Shown piece by piece: positions 18,299 to 27,366 of a stretch of 64,000 nt of DNA. The stretch's first letter is position 1, and the number at the start of each line of letters is the position of its first letter. The notes under the pieces are model-generated. The model saw only the letters and a list, made by a program, of their open reading frames with translations. It was not told the origin of the DNA and did not search any database. A program made the position numbers and the translations under genes. The stretch is from UBA3478 sp965662045 (lineage in GTDB: Bacteria; Bacteroidota; Bacteroidia; Flavobacteriales; Flavobacteriaceae). The stretch spans positions 1 through 64,000 of the forward strand of contig CBFIGE010000001.1 of NCBI GenBank assembly GCA_965662045.1, written 5' to 3'.

Positions 18299-19474
18299 TT
18301 AAATCTGTGATCGCCTTTGAGCTAAAATATACCGATGTGGTAATTCATTAGCGCAGGCCAATTGATAATCTTCTTCATCACAAGCAATCACAAAGGGATA
18401 CCTATCATCCATATTCGGCAAATCCAGTGTGCTTGGCTGTACTTGCAGCCACCAGCGATTTGTGACTAAGCTTTTGTAAAAAGTCAATGCATCTATATCA
18501 GTAGTCACGGTATATTTTACATAATTATCATCGTTCAGAGTTGGCCGTTCAGAGTACCTCAAATTTAAGCCTTCAAAAAAATACCACACGATTTGTGCCA
18601 AAAGAGCAAAACTCATCTCTCCATTGGGGATATTGTAAATTCCAAAAAGAGATAGACTATCTCCCATGGCGCTGTATCTAGCTAAGGCACAAATTTCTCT
18701 TCCGTCAAAACCATTAGGTGAAAAATGCTCATATACTCCAACCTCTGAAGCCTTTATCGCCTGCATGTCCATGCTGACCAAGTCCAATCCCCTGAGTATG
18801 GGTTCTAAACTTCGTATATCTTTAGTGACCTCCCCTAATCGGTAGGTTTCAAAATTCATTTGTTCAGAAAGATCTAAGACCTCTTGAGCAACAAAATAGC
18901 TTTGATATCCCAACTGTGTCAGCTGCCTTAAGTTATTAGGTGGTTTGGTTATTATTCTACTCATGTAAGAGAGGTCGCTTATGAGTTCATCTCCAACTCC
19001 AAAGTCAAATTTGCTATCGATTAGTCCCATATGCACCATGACCTTTTTCTGATCAAACGCCCTGTAAGTTGCATAACTCAAATCTTGAATAGCACCAAGG
19101 ACAAGAGGTACAATTTTGAGTTCTAATAATTCTTCAACAATATTTTTAACAGCGTACTCTGTATCTTCAATAGTATTACCTGCGGAAACATCTCCTAGGT
19201 CAACAACATTGAGATTCCAATTGCCAAACATCAATTTGTACAGCTCCATTCGCATGGCATTCGTATCGAGTTCGTAGGGAATCTTTCCTTCAGCAGTTCG
19301 ACGGTCTAACACCCCAAAAATAGCCACTGATCGACCCTCTAATTCAGGTATTCCAAATTGGGAGCTGTGTTTATCCAAGTGATGACCAACACATTGTACA
19401 TTGAGCAATTCTGTTGCCGCCAGAACTTTATCTCCAACCGGAATTAGAATATCTTCATTAATGACACTGCTCAT
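18299..19474 (-). CDS. Arginase/formimidoylglutamase-fold protein with degenerate metal site
   Basis: A 391-residue member of the ureohydrolase superfamily that in Flavobacteriia is usually annotated formimidoylglutamase. The motif positions are recognisable but altered: GGDHS is GAIQDLS (127-133), DAHxD is DSKFD (153-157, the ligand His replaced by Lys155), and SxDxD is SMDMQ (234-238, second Asp replaced by Gln238). Only Asp153, Asp157 and Asp236 of the usual ligands remain, so a dinuclear Mn site is unlikely. It overlaps the topA stop by 4 bases (ATGA) and precedes gldK, which suggests a role tied to this operon rather than histidine or arginine breakdown. The role itself is unknown. Confidence 0.8.
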   Translation of the reverse strand: MSSVINEDILIPVGDKVLAATELLNVQCVGHHLDKHSSQFGIPELEGRSVAIFGVLDRRTAEGKIPYELDTNAMRMELYKLMFGNWNLNVVDLGDVSAGNTIEDTEYAVKNIVEELLELKIVPLVLGAIQDLSYATYRAFDQKKVMVHMGLIDSKFDFGVGDELISDLSYMSRIITKPPNNLRQLTQLGYQSYFVAQEVLDLSEQMNFETYRLGEVTKDIRSLEPILRGLDLVSMDMQAIKASEVGVYEHFSPNGFDGREICALARYSAMGDSLSLFGIYNIPNGEMSFALLAQIVWYFFEGLNLRYSERPTLNDDNYVKYTVTTDIDALTFYKSLVTNRWWLQVQPSTLDLPNMDDRYPFVIACDEEDYQLACANELPHRYILAQRRSQI

Positions 19475-21969
19475 TTCTTTTTAGCTTTGGTGGATGTCTT
19501 TTTTTTTCGAGTTGTTTTTTTAGGTTTTTTTGATTCGATAAGGGCTTTGACCTCATCTATACTCAAGGCAGTAGGGTCAACATCTTTAAGCAGTTCCACC
19601 TTTATTTTTTTGTGTATAATATTGTGCCTTCCCCAACGCGCTTTTTCAATTCGAATATCCTCCTCTGGCCAATTGCAAACTACTTTTTCAGCTTCTTTCT
19701 TCTTTTTATCTTCAATGAGCGCAACAATGTCACTTTCACTCAAATGATCAAAATCATATTTCTTATTGACATTGATGAATAATCCATTCCATTTGATAAA
19801 GGGACCAAATCGTCCTTTACCTTTTGTAACATCCATATCTTCATAAGAATATATAGGCGCATCAGCGCGTTCTTTTTCTTCGATAAGCTCCGACGCTCGG
19901 TCCATATCAACACTAAACACGTCATCTGATGCCATAAGTGAAACAAACTTTTTACCATAGCGTACATAAGGTCCAAATCGACCCACATTTGCTTCTACTT
20001 CCTCTCCTTTGTAAACCCCTAGTTTACGCGGGAGTTTGAATAAATCAAGTGCCTCTTCGAAACTTATATTTGTAATAGATTGGTGTGGCAGCAAACTTGC
20101 GTACACTGGGGTTTGCTCATCATCTGGGCTCCCGATTTGTGCCATTGCTCCGTATCGCCCAAGGCGCACAATAACTTGACGGCCAGATTTAGGGTCTTCA
20201 CCGAGATATCGCTCTCCACTTGCACGATCTGCATTAGCAGCAACCTTTTCTACATCTGGATGGAAATCCGCATAAAACGATTTCATTAATTGCTGCCAGT
20301 CTTTAGAACCTGCGGCAATTTCATCAAAATCTTCTTCAACTTTAGCGGTAAAATTATAATCTAATATGCGTTCAAAATGGTCAACCAGAAAATCATTAAC
20401 TACAAAACCTATATCTGTAGGCACCAATTTTCCTTTGTCAGAACCTGTATTTTCTTTGAGTTCATTTCTATTGACAACACCCTCTTTTAGAATCAATTGT
20501 GAGTAGGCTCTTTCCTTTCCTTCAATACTCCCTTTTTCGACGTATTTCTTGTCAATAATTCTCGAAATAGTGGCAGCATAAGTTGAAGGTCTACCAATAC
20601 CCAATTCTTCTAATTTTTTAACCAAACTCGCTTCTGAATACCTGTAAGGGGGCCTGCTAAAACGTTCAGTAGCAGCGATACTCTTATATCGCAGCGGCTG
20701 TTCTTTTTGAAGCGGAGGTAATATAGTACTGTCTTCTTTGAGATCTTCATCATCAACACTTTCAAGGTATACTTTTAGAAATCCGTCAAAAGTGACAATC
20801 TCTCCATTAGCCGTAAAATATTGATCATTAGCCGTATTCTTTATTTTAACCTTTGTGCGTTCTAATTGTGCATCACTCATTTGCGAGGCGAGTGCTCTTT
20901 TATAAATAAGCTCGTATAAACGATCTTGATCCCTATCTTTTGTAATTGAGGTCAGCTCAAAATTTGTAGGCCTTATCGCTTCATGTGCTTCTTGTGCACC
21001 CTTACTTTTTGAACTGAACTGACGTTGTTTTGCATAGTTGGCCCCAAATTGATGCGTAATTGCTTTTTCAGCTGCTTGAATTGCCTCTGAAGAAAGGTTT
21101 ACACTGTCGGTTCTCATGTAGGTGATTAAACCCGCTTCATAGAGCCTTTGTGCCACCTGCATGGTTTTTCGAACAGGAAAATAGAGTTTTCTAGAAGCTT
21201 CTTGCTGCAAAGTAGAAGTCGTGAAAGGAGCCGAAGGGGATCGTTTCGCGGGCTTTTTTTCTAAAGTATCTATTGAAAATTGAGCTGAAGACAAATCGTT
21301 CAAAAAGGCTGCAGCTTCTTCGGCTGTTTTAAAAGTCTTACCGAGTTTTGCTTCAAAAGATTGACCCTTCTCTGTACTGAAAATCGCCTTTATACGAAAG
21401 CTTGCCTCGGTTTTGAAGTCTTGTATTTCACGCTCCCGCTCAACTATCAATCGAACAGCAACAGATTGCACTCGACCGGCAGATAAGCCCGGCTTTATTT
21501 TTTTCCACAGTACAGGAGAGAGTTCATACCCCACAATACGATCAAGCACTCTTCTCGCCTGTTGCGCATTGACCAGGTCAATATTGATTGAACGGGGATT
21601 TTGAATCGCTTTTTCGATGGCTGTTTTCGTGATGGAATTAAAAACGATTCGCTTTGTCTTTGAAGCATCCAGTTCTAAAGTTTCCATAAGGTGCCAAGAA
21701 ATAGCCTCACCCTCTCGATCTTCATCACTTGCCAACCAAATAGTATCCGCTTTATTCGAAAGGGATTTTAATTTTGCTACCTGAGGTTTGCTGCGATCAC
21801 TTACCGTATATTTTACCTGAAAATCTTGTGCTATGTCAATGCCCATTTCATTTTCTGGGAGGTCAGCAATATGACCATAGCTCGACTCCACCTTAAAATC
21901 TTTTCCGAGAATTTTCTCAATCGTTTTCGCCTTTGCAGGCGACTCCACAATCACCAAATTTGAAGCCAT
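19471..21969 (-). CDS. topA: DNA topoisomerase I
   Basis: Type IA topoisomerase, relaxing negative supercoils. The 832 residues start with the TOPRIM domain (NLVIVESPAKAKTIEKIL, then LASDEDREGEAISWHL with the DxDxE metal residues near 60). The active-site Tyr lies in GLITYMRTDSVN near residue 283, followed by HEAIRPT. The C-terminal part has the GRFGPYVRYGKK/GRFGPFIKW repeats of bacterial TopA without CxxC zinc ribbons, and ends in a Lys/Thr-rich tail. It heads the minus-strand block and its stop overlaps the next start. A minus-strand TATTTTTG (21996-21989) is a possible -7 element. Confidence 0.95.
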   Translation of the reverse strand: MASNLVIVESPAKAKTIEKILGKDFKVESSYGHIADLPENEMGIDIAQDFQVKYTVSDRSKPQVAKLKSLSNKADTIWLASDEDREGEAISWHLMETLELDASKTKRIVFNSITKTAIEKAIQNPRSINIDLVNAQQARRVLDRIVGYELSPVLWKKIKPGLSAGRVQSVAVRLIVEREREIQDFKTEASFRIKAIFSTEKGQSFEAKLGKTFKTAEEAAAFLNDLSSAQFSIDTLEKKPAKRSPSAPFTTSTLQQEASRKLYFPVRKTMQVAQRLYEAGLITYMRTDSVNLSSEAIQAAEKAITHQFGANYAKQRQFSSKSKGAQEAHEAIRPTNFELTSITKDRDQDRLYELIYKRALASQMSDAQLERTKVKIKNTANDQYFTANGEIVTFDGFLKVYLESVDDEDLKEDSTILPPLQKEQPLRYKSIAATERFSRPPYRYSEASLVKKLEELGIGRPSTYAATISRIIDKKYVEKGSIEGKERAYSQLILKEGVVNRNELKENTGSDKGKLVPTDIGFVVNDFLVDHFERILDYNFTAKVEEDFDEIAAGSKDWQQLMKSFYADFHPDVEKVAANADRASGERYLGEDPKSGRQVIVRLGRYGAMAQIGSPDDEQTPVYASLLPHQSITNISFEEALDLFKLPRKLGVYKGEEVEANVGRFGPYVRYGKKFVSLMASDDVFSVDMDRASELIEEKERADAPIYSYEDMDVTKGKGRFGPFIKWNGLFINVNKKYDFDHLSESDIVALIEDKKKKEAEKVVCNWPEEDIRIEKARWGRHNIIHKKIKVELLKDVDPTALSIDEVKALIESKKPKKTTRKKKTSTKAKKK

Positions 21970-22334
21970 AGAATTCTTTTAATGAAAACAAAAATAGGAA
22001 CATTTTGAGCTAACATCAGCTATATATAAGGTAAGAAAAACGTTAAAAATTAATCAAAATACTGATTAACAATGATTTAAATAATTGTAAATCAAGCCCA
22101 AAGCAGCACAAAATAGCAGTTTCCTAATGCGCATCAGAAGCATTTTATTAAAAAAAAGAACTAAAACTTTTTTCTCACCTACCCCATTCTGAAAGCCTTA
22201 CAAGTCGAAAGAAAAGTTACCAAAGTTAAACTGACAAAATGTCATTTTTTTATATTATTTCTTACCTTTGCCATGCTATTGTAAATGCTTTTTACAAACA
22301 TAAATTATACAGCAAAACTCAATTTCTAAGATAA
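21970..22334. other. Divergent intergenic region topA/miaB, 365 bp
   Basis: No gene is seen in this AT-rich spacer between the divergent topA and miaB starts. It holds a possible minus-strand -7 element for topA (21989-21996) and a palindrome plus -7 element for miaB (22232-22270, separate entry). No hairpin typical of a terminator or a structured RNA was recognised. Confidence 0.6.
22232..22270 (+). promoter_or_regulatory. miaB upstream palindrome and -7 element
   Basis: TGACA-AAA-TGTCA (22232-22244) is a perfect 5-3-5 inverted repeat. TACCTTTG at 22263-22270 fits the Bacteroidota -7 consensus TAnnTTTG. The palindrome takes the place of the -33 TTTG, which is absent, so it looks like a regulator site over the promoter. 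The miaB start lies 64 bases further on. Confidence 0.5.
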
Positions 22335-23795
22335 ATGCTACAAGAAGAGAATAAAAATCCCAATCAATACAACGGAGAGGTTTTGGAACTTCATACCGAT
22401 GAAGCTGGCTCGAAGACAAAAAAAATGTTTATCGAAAGTTACGGTTGTCAAATGAATTTCTCCGATAGTGAAATTGTCGCATCTATCTTGTCAAAAGAAG
22501 GGTTTCAAACTACAACATCAATCGAACAGGCTGATTTAATTCTAGTTAATACCTGTTCAATCCGGGAGAAAGCAGAACAAACCGTTCGAAACCGCTTAGA
22601 CAAATTCAACAGCCTAAAACGAAATAATCCCAATCTTAAAGTTGGTGTCTTAGGTTGTATGGCTGAACGACTAAAACACAAATTTTTAGAAGAAGAAAAG
22701 ATTGTAGATATGGTCGTGGGACCTGACGCTTACAAAGACCTACCAAATCTAATTGCAGAGGTCGAACAAGGAAGAGATGCAGTCAATGTCATACTTTCTA
22801 AGGAAGAGACTTACGGAGATATTGCTCCAGTGCGCTTGAATTCAAATGGAGTTACGGCTTTCGTTTCAATAACACGTGGCTGCGACAACATGTGTACCTT
22901 TTGTGTAGTGCCCTTTACTAGAGGTAGAGAGCGAAGTAGAGATCCCCAATCTATCGTAGAAGAAATCAATGAACTATGGGATAAAGGATTTAAAGAAGTT
23001 ACACTACTTGGACAAAATGTAGACAGTTATTTGTGGTATGGTGGAGGATTAAAAAAAGACTTCGAAAAAGCCAGTGATTTTCAAAAAGCCACAGCAGTTC
23101 GTTTTTCAGACCTACTAGAAAAAGTAGCGCTAGCTCAGCCAAAAATGAGAATTCGATTTTCGACTTCGAATCCACAAGACATGACACTTGACGTAATTCA
23201 TACCATGGCGAAATACGAGAACATTTGCAATTATATTCACCTGCCAGTCCAAAGTGGATCAGATCGAATCTTAAAGAAAATGAATCGTCTTCACACTCGC
23301 GCTGAGTACATTACCCTTATTGAACAAGTTAAAAATATCATTCCAGATTGCGCCATATCACAAGATATGATTGCCGGCTTTCCAACAGAGACCGAGGAAG
23401 ATCATCAGGATACCCTTTCACTTATGGAAACTGTGCAATACGCCTTTGGATTCATGTTTGCTTATTCAGAGCGTCCTGGCACTATGGCAGCACGAAAATT
23501 TGAAGACGACATTCCGTTAGAAACCAAAAAAAGCAGACTTACTGAAATCATCAATATGCAGCAAAAACACAGTTTGTTGGAAATGAAAAAGCACATTGGT
23601 AAGACTGAAGAAGTACTCATTGAAGGGGATTCTAAAAAATCAGCGGACTTTTTTATGGGGCGAAACAGCCAAAATGCAGTAATCGTCTTTCCAAAAGAGT
23701 CCTATAAAGTGGGTGATTATGTCATGGTTAACATCGAAGATTGCACCACAGCCACCCTCAAAGGAAATGCAGTAGGATACAGCAAAAACAATTAA
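22335..23795 (+). CDS. miaB: tRNA-2-methylthio-N6-dimethylallyladenosine synthase
   Basis: MiaB adds a methylthio group to i6A37 of tRNAs reading UNN codons. The 486 residues show the UPF0004 domain with its cluster ligands Cys38 (YGCQMN), Cys74 (NTCSIREKAE) and Cys108 (LGCMAE), then the radical-SAM motif CDNMCTFC with Cys183, Cys187 and Cys190, and a C-terminal TRAM region (about 420-480). An N-terminal extension of about 30 residues precedes the first domain. A short insertion (WYGGGLKKDFEKASDFQ, near 235) is as in Bacteroidota homologues. First gene of the miaB-secG run, 4 bases ahead of the sigma-54 activator. Confidence 0.94.
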   Translation: MLQEENKNPNQYNGEVLELHTDEAGSKTKKMFIESYGCQMNFSDSEIVASILSKEGFQTTTSIEQADLILVNTCSIREKAEQTVRNRLDKFNSLKRNNPNLKVGVLGCMAERLKHKFLEEEKIVDMVVGPDAYKDLPNLIAEVEQGRDAVNVILSKEETYGDIAPVRLNSNGVTAFVSITRGCDNMCTFCVVPFTRGRERSRDPQSIVEEINELWDKGFKEVTLLGQNVDSYLWYGGGLKKDFEKASDFQKATAVRFSDLLEKVALAQPKMRIRFSTSNPQDMTLDVIHTMAKYENICNYIHLPVQSGSDRILKKMNRLHTRAEYITLIEQVKNIIPDCAISQDMIAGFPTETEEDHQDTLSLMETVQYAFGFMFAYSERPGTMAARKFEDDIPLETKKSRLTEIINMQQKHSLLEMKKHIGKTEEVLIEGDSKKSADFFMGRNSQNAVIVFPKESYKVGDYVMVNIEDCTTATLKGNAVGYSKNN

Positions 23796-23799
23796 GCCT

Positions 23800-25041
23800 A
23801 TGAGTCAATTACAAAGTTTAAAACAGCGTTTTGAAATCATTGGCAACGATATAAAACTAAATCGTGCCCTAGAAAAAGCCGTTCAAGTAGGCCCAACGGA
23901 CATCTCGGTTTTGGTCACTGGTGAAAGTGGAGTGGGTAAAGAAGTTGTGCCAAAAATCATACATGCCTTATCGCATCGAAAACACAGTAAATACATCGCT
24001 GTGAACTGTGGTGCTATTCCAGAAGGAACCATAGATTCTGAACTATTCGGTCATGAAAAAGGCGCATTTACCGGAGCGACTCAAACGCGATCGGGGTATT
24101 TTGAAGAAGCTGATGGTGGTACCATTTTTTTGGATGAGGTCGGAGAATTACCGCTGACAACCCAGGTGCGATTATTAAGGGTCCTCGAAAATGGAGAATT
24201 TTTGAAAGTAGGATCTTCAGCAGTTCAAAAGACGAACGTTCGAATCGTGGCCGCAACGAATGTCAATATGCAAGAGGCCATAGCAAAAAATAAATTCAGA
24301 GAAGACCTCTACTATAGACTCTCCACGGTAGAAATTGAAATTCCAACGCTTAGAGAGCGCAAAGAAGACATCCATTTACTATTTCGAAAATTTGCATCTG
24401 ACTTTGCCAAAAAGTACAATATGCCAACCATCAGGTTAGATGAGAATGCCATTCACCTTTTGCAGTCTTATTATTGGCCAGGTAATATTAGACAATTGAG
24501 AAACACAGCTGAACAATTATCTGTTTTAGAAAAAGAGCGTTTGGTAGAGGGCACTACCCTTCATCACTATTTACCAAATAGAGTGGCTAATAGACTTCCG
24601 GCCATAGTCAACAATAACTCTGAACAGACATCAGATTTCATGCACGAGCGTCAAATTATGTACAAATACTTGCACGATCTCAAAAAAGACGTCACCGATT
24701 TGAAGCGAATTGTGGCAACCATGCACAAGACGAATGAAACAGATCCCGTAGAGACAGATGAAATTTTGATTGCCAATCAAATGTCAAAGCCAAGCGAACA
24801 CAAGCTCGGTAATCCCATCAAAACTGCTTTGTTGGAAATGCCCCAAAACAAGCTTGAAAATGATCCTTACGATTATGCAGAAGATATCGCAGAAGAAGAA
24901 ACCCTATCTTTACACGACACCGAAATCGAACTGATTAGAAAATCACTTGAACGCAATAGAGGAAAACGAAAGGCAGCTGCCCAAGAATTAGGTATCTCGG
25001 AGCGAACCCTTTACCGAAAAATTAAACAATACGATCTCTGA
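23800..25041 (+). CDS. Sigma-54-dependent transcriptional activator without sensor domain
   Basis: An enhancer-binding protein that would remodel sigma-54 RNA polymerase using ATP. The 413 residues begin almost directly with the AAA+ domain: Walker A GESGVGKE (41-48), the sigma-54 contact loop GAFTGA (88-93), Walker B FLDE (110-113) and the arginine-finger region FREDLYYRL (about 167-175). There is no receiver, GAF or PAS domain, as in PspF. A linker of about 120 residues leads to a Fis-type helix-turn-helix at the end (RKAAAQELGISERTLYRKIKQY). Placed between miaB and lptE with 4-base and 3-base gaps, it is probably constitutively made or controlled by a partner protein. Confidence 0.9.
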   Translation: MSQLQSLKQRFEIIGNDIKLNRALEKAVQVGPTDISVLVTGESGVGKEVVPKIIHALSHRKHSKYIAVNCGAIPEGTIDSELFGHEKGAFTGATQTRSGYFEEADGGTIFLDEVGELPLTTQVRLLRVLENGEFLKVGSSAVQKTNVRIVAATNVNMQEAIAKNKFREDLYYRLSTVEIEIPTLRERKEDIHLLFRKFASDFAKKYNMPTIRLDENAIHLLQSYYWPGNIRQLRNTAEQLSVLEKERLVEGTTLHHYLPNRVANRLPAIVNNNSEQTSDFMHERQIMYKYLHDLKKDVTDLKRIVATMHKTNETDPVETDEILIANQMSKPSEHKLGNPIKTALLEMPQNKLENDPYDYAEDIAEEETLSLHDTEIELIRKSLERNRGKRKAAAQELGISERTLYRKIKQYDL

Positions 25042-25044
25042 GCA

Positions 25045-25572
25045 ATGACCAAAAAAATAAGACATTATTGTTTTTACGCCTTCGCTTTTTTGCTCTCAGG
25101 ATGTGGATTAAAAGTGAGTTATAATTTTTCTGGAGCGAGTACCGGAACAGCTACGAGTTTTCAAGTCAATTTCTTTCAGAACTACGCAGATCAAAGCCCA
25201 GGATCAACCATAGAACCAGGTTTAGATCGCGATTTCACCCTTTCGCTACAAGATTTGATTTTGGGATTGACTTCACTAGATTTGACCAACACTAATGGGG
25301 ATTTAATTTATGAAGGGGAAATTACAGAATATCGCGTAGCTCCGATGACCGCGACAGCGAATCAGACTGCAGCACAAAATCGATTAAGCATGACTGTTAA
25401 CGTTCGTTTTTACAATACGACCAAAGAAGATGTAGATTTCGAACGCCGTTTTAACTTTTTTTATGACTTTCCAGCCTCACAATTGCTAGAATCAGTCAAA
25501 TCCGAAGCACATGCGGCCCTTTTTGAACGTTTGACACAAGATATTTTTAACGCCTCACTGGCTGATTGGTAA
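25045..25572 (+). CDS. lptE: LPS assembly lipoprotein LptE
   Basis: LptE plugs the LptD barrel and helps place lipopolysaccharide in the outer membrane. The 175 residues start with a lipoprotein signal, lipobox LLSGC with Cys20, followed by the typical GLKVSYNFSGAS. The body has the family's QDLILGLTSLDLTNTNGDLIYEGEITEYRV core and mixed alpha/beta pattern of the Bacteroidota LptE group. Its stop overlaps the next start by one base (TAATG). Other LPS genes in the window are lptC and lpxB. Confidence 0.85.
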   Translation: MTKKIRHYCFYAFAFLLSGCGLKVSYNFSGASTGTATSFQVNFFQNYADQSPGSTIEPGLDRDFTLSLQDLILGLTSLDLTNTNGDLIYEGEITEYRVAPMTATANQTAAQNRLSMTVNVRFYNTTKEDVDFERRFNFFYDFPASQLLESVKSEAHAALFERLTQDIFNASLADW

Positions 25573-26921
25573 TGATGAATAAGGAACAGTTTTTATCCAT
25601 ATTGCAAAATAAAAAAGCCTCTAGAAATACGGCTGAAATCAATGGTTTAAAGAAACTGATAAAAGCTTACCCCTACATGCAAAACATTTGGGCACTTTAC
25701 CTCAAAAGCCTAGATATAGACAAAGACGAAGCATTTGATACTACACTAAAAAAAACAGCAATTCGCACAAATGACAGATCGCTTCTCTTTGATTACATCA
25801 ATGCAAAAGAAATAGTAGCAGAAAACCCTAAACAAGTCAAAGCCTCAACTAGTACCTCAGAGAACCAAATAGGTCATACACTTGAATTAACTTCAGAGCA
25901 AAGAAAAAAAGAAGAGCAGGGCTCAACAAGTTTTGTAAATGAACTTCTTCAAAACGAATCAGTACATGATTTAAGTTCTAGCGAAGAAACAGAAGATGGT
26001 GAAGAAACAAAAATAACTCCAATTGAAATACCAGGTCAGAATGTTAGTTTCGGAGAAGTGACAAATACCTTCAACACAAGAGAAGAAAAACTTGAGATTG
26101 TTGAAAACGAGTCTATTCTTGAAGAAATTTTACCTGCCCAAGAATTAACTGAAATACCATCTGAGATATCCATCGAAGATTCTGAGCAAACCACTGAAGA
26201 AGAAGTGAAGACGTCAGTTGAAGAAGATGTACAAACGATTGATGAGTCACACTTTATTGAAGACGAAAATCAATTCAATAATGAACTTGATAACGATGAA
26301 GATAACGACGATGAAGACATTAACTCCAAAATTAGAAGATTAGAAGTCATCATAAGCGAAATAAGTTTTGACAAAAAAGAAGAAAGCTCTGAAGAAGTGA
26401 AAAATGAAACTATTCCTTCTGAAATAGAAGCTGACAATGCAGAAGAGCATCATGAAGAAAATAAAGACTTTGAAGCTAAAACAGAAATAGATAGTACAGT
26501 CTCCCAAAGCAATGACGTTCAACAAAAAGAAAATACTACAAAGCAAACCCAAAAGGAGCAGCTGAATTACTTTGAATGGATTCAGCAAAGCTCAAAAAAC
26601 AGTACAGACATATCTAATGAATTAGAAACAGAAGAGCAGGGACGGAAATATGCGCTTTTAGATGCTTTTTTAGATCGAAACCCAAAAATAGTGCCTTCAG
26701 ACAAAATCAAAGAAATCGATATCGATGCTGCGAGCTCCATCGAAGACAACAATTTGATAACAGAGACCATGGCGCAACTTTACATGAGTCAAAAGCAATT
26801 CAAAAAGGCAATTGAGGCCTATAAGAGCTTAATTTTGAAATTTCCAGAAAAAAGTAGTTTCTTTGCCATCCAAATTCAAGAGGCACAAAGGCTTATTGAT
26901 CATCAAAAAGACACAGAATGA
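25572..26921 (+). CDS. Highly acidic TPR-containing protein
   Basis: About 449 residues starting MMNKEQFLSIL at the ATG at 25572 (a TTG two codons earlier is less likely). The first 75 residues and the last 60 are helical and TPR-like (ITETMAQLYMSQKQFKKAIEAYKSLILKFPEKSSFF). Between them is a long low-complexity region extremely rich in Glu, Asp, Ser and Thr, with hardly any hydrophobics, probably disordered. No signal peptide or membrane helix. It sits between lptE (1-base overlap) and secG (4-base overlap). Such proteins are common at this place in Bacteroidota; the function is unknown. Confidence 0.8.
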   Translation: MMNKEQFLSILQNKKASRNTAEINGLKKLIKAYPYMQNIWALYLKSLDIDKDEAFDTTLKKTAIRTNDRSLLFDYINAKEIVAENPKQVKASTSTSENQIGHTLELTSEQRKKEEQGSTSFVNELLQNESVHDLSSSEETEDGEETKITPIEIPGQNVSFGEVTNTFNTREEKLEIVENESILEEILPAQELTEIPSEISIEDSEQTTEEEVKTSVEEDVQTIDESHFIEDENQFNNELDNDEDNDDEDINSKIRRLEVIISEISFDKKEESSEEVKNETIPSEIEADNAEEHHEENKDFEAKTEIDSTVSQSNDVQQKENTTKQTQKEQLNYFEWIQQSSKNSTDISNELETEEQGRKYALLDAFLDRNPKIVPSDKIKEIDIDAASSIEDNNLITETMAQLYMSQKQFKKAIEAYKSLILKFPEKSSFFAIQIQEAQRLIDHQKDTE

Positions 26922-27274
26922 GTACATTTTCAATTTTTATGGTATTAATAGTGATTGTATCACTTTTATTAATGTTAGTTGTCATGGTACAGAATCCAAA
27001 AGGAGGAGGTTTATCTTCAGCCTTTGGAGGAGAAGGTACTCAAGTCGTTGGTGGAGTGCAAAATACCAACAATTTCTTAGACAAAAGTACTTGGACTTTG
27101 GCCACAATTCTTGTAGTGCTTATTCTTTTATCCAATGTATCACTTAAGGGTAGTTTTGGGGAAGGTGATTCTCGTTTGCTCGATTCATCGGATGAAAGCT
27201 TTGAATTGGTTCCAGAAGAAGTTGTTCCAGAAGAATTGCCTGCAATCCCAGCTGGAGACAATCCACAAGAATAA
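26918..27274 (+). CDS. secG: Preprotein translocase subunit SecG
   Basis: SecG assists SecYEG protein export. The 118 residues hold two membrane helices (about 2-22 and 58-76), joined by the diagnostic loop MVQNPKGGGLSSAFGG (23-38). An acidic tail of about 35 residues (LVPEEVVPEELPAIPAG) follows, as often seen in this phylum. It starts inside the stop codon of the TPR gene (ATGA) and is followed by a strong terminator, so it ends the miaB operon. Confidence 0.93.
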   Translation: MSTFSIFMVLIVIVSLLLMLVVMVQNPKGGGLSSAFGGEGTQVVGGVQNTNNFLDKSTWTLATILVVLILLSNVSLKGSFGEGDSRLLDSSDESFELVPEEVVPEELPAIPAGDNPQE

Positions 27275-27295
27275 ACACAGAAAACATAAAGAAGA

Positions 27296-27326
27296 TGCCA
27301 GCTTATGACAAGCTGGCATTTTTTTT
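27296..27326 (+). terminator. Rho-independent terminator after secG
   Basis: TGCCAGCTT (27296-27304) pairs perfectly with AAGCTGGCA (27310-27318) around the loop ATGAC, followed by eight T (27319-27326). It separates the miaB-secG run from groES. Confidence 0.9.
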
Positions 27327-27334
27327 ACCGCTAA

Positions 27335-27366
27335 TGTCAGTTTTTTTAAATTGGCACAATTTATGA
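27335..27366 (+). promoter_or_regulatory. Candidate sigma-54-like promoter of groES
   Basis: TTGGCAC at 27351-27357 is a full -24 element of sigma-54 promoters. Ten bases after the GG comes GA (27365-27366) in place of the usual GC, so the -12 part is imperfect. A TGTCA half-site (27335-27339) lies just upstream and equals one arm of the miaB palindrome. No TAnnTTTG element is seen between the secG terminator and groES. Confidence 0.45.
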
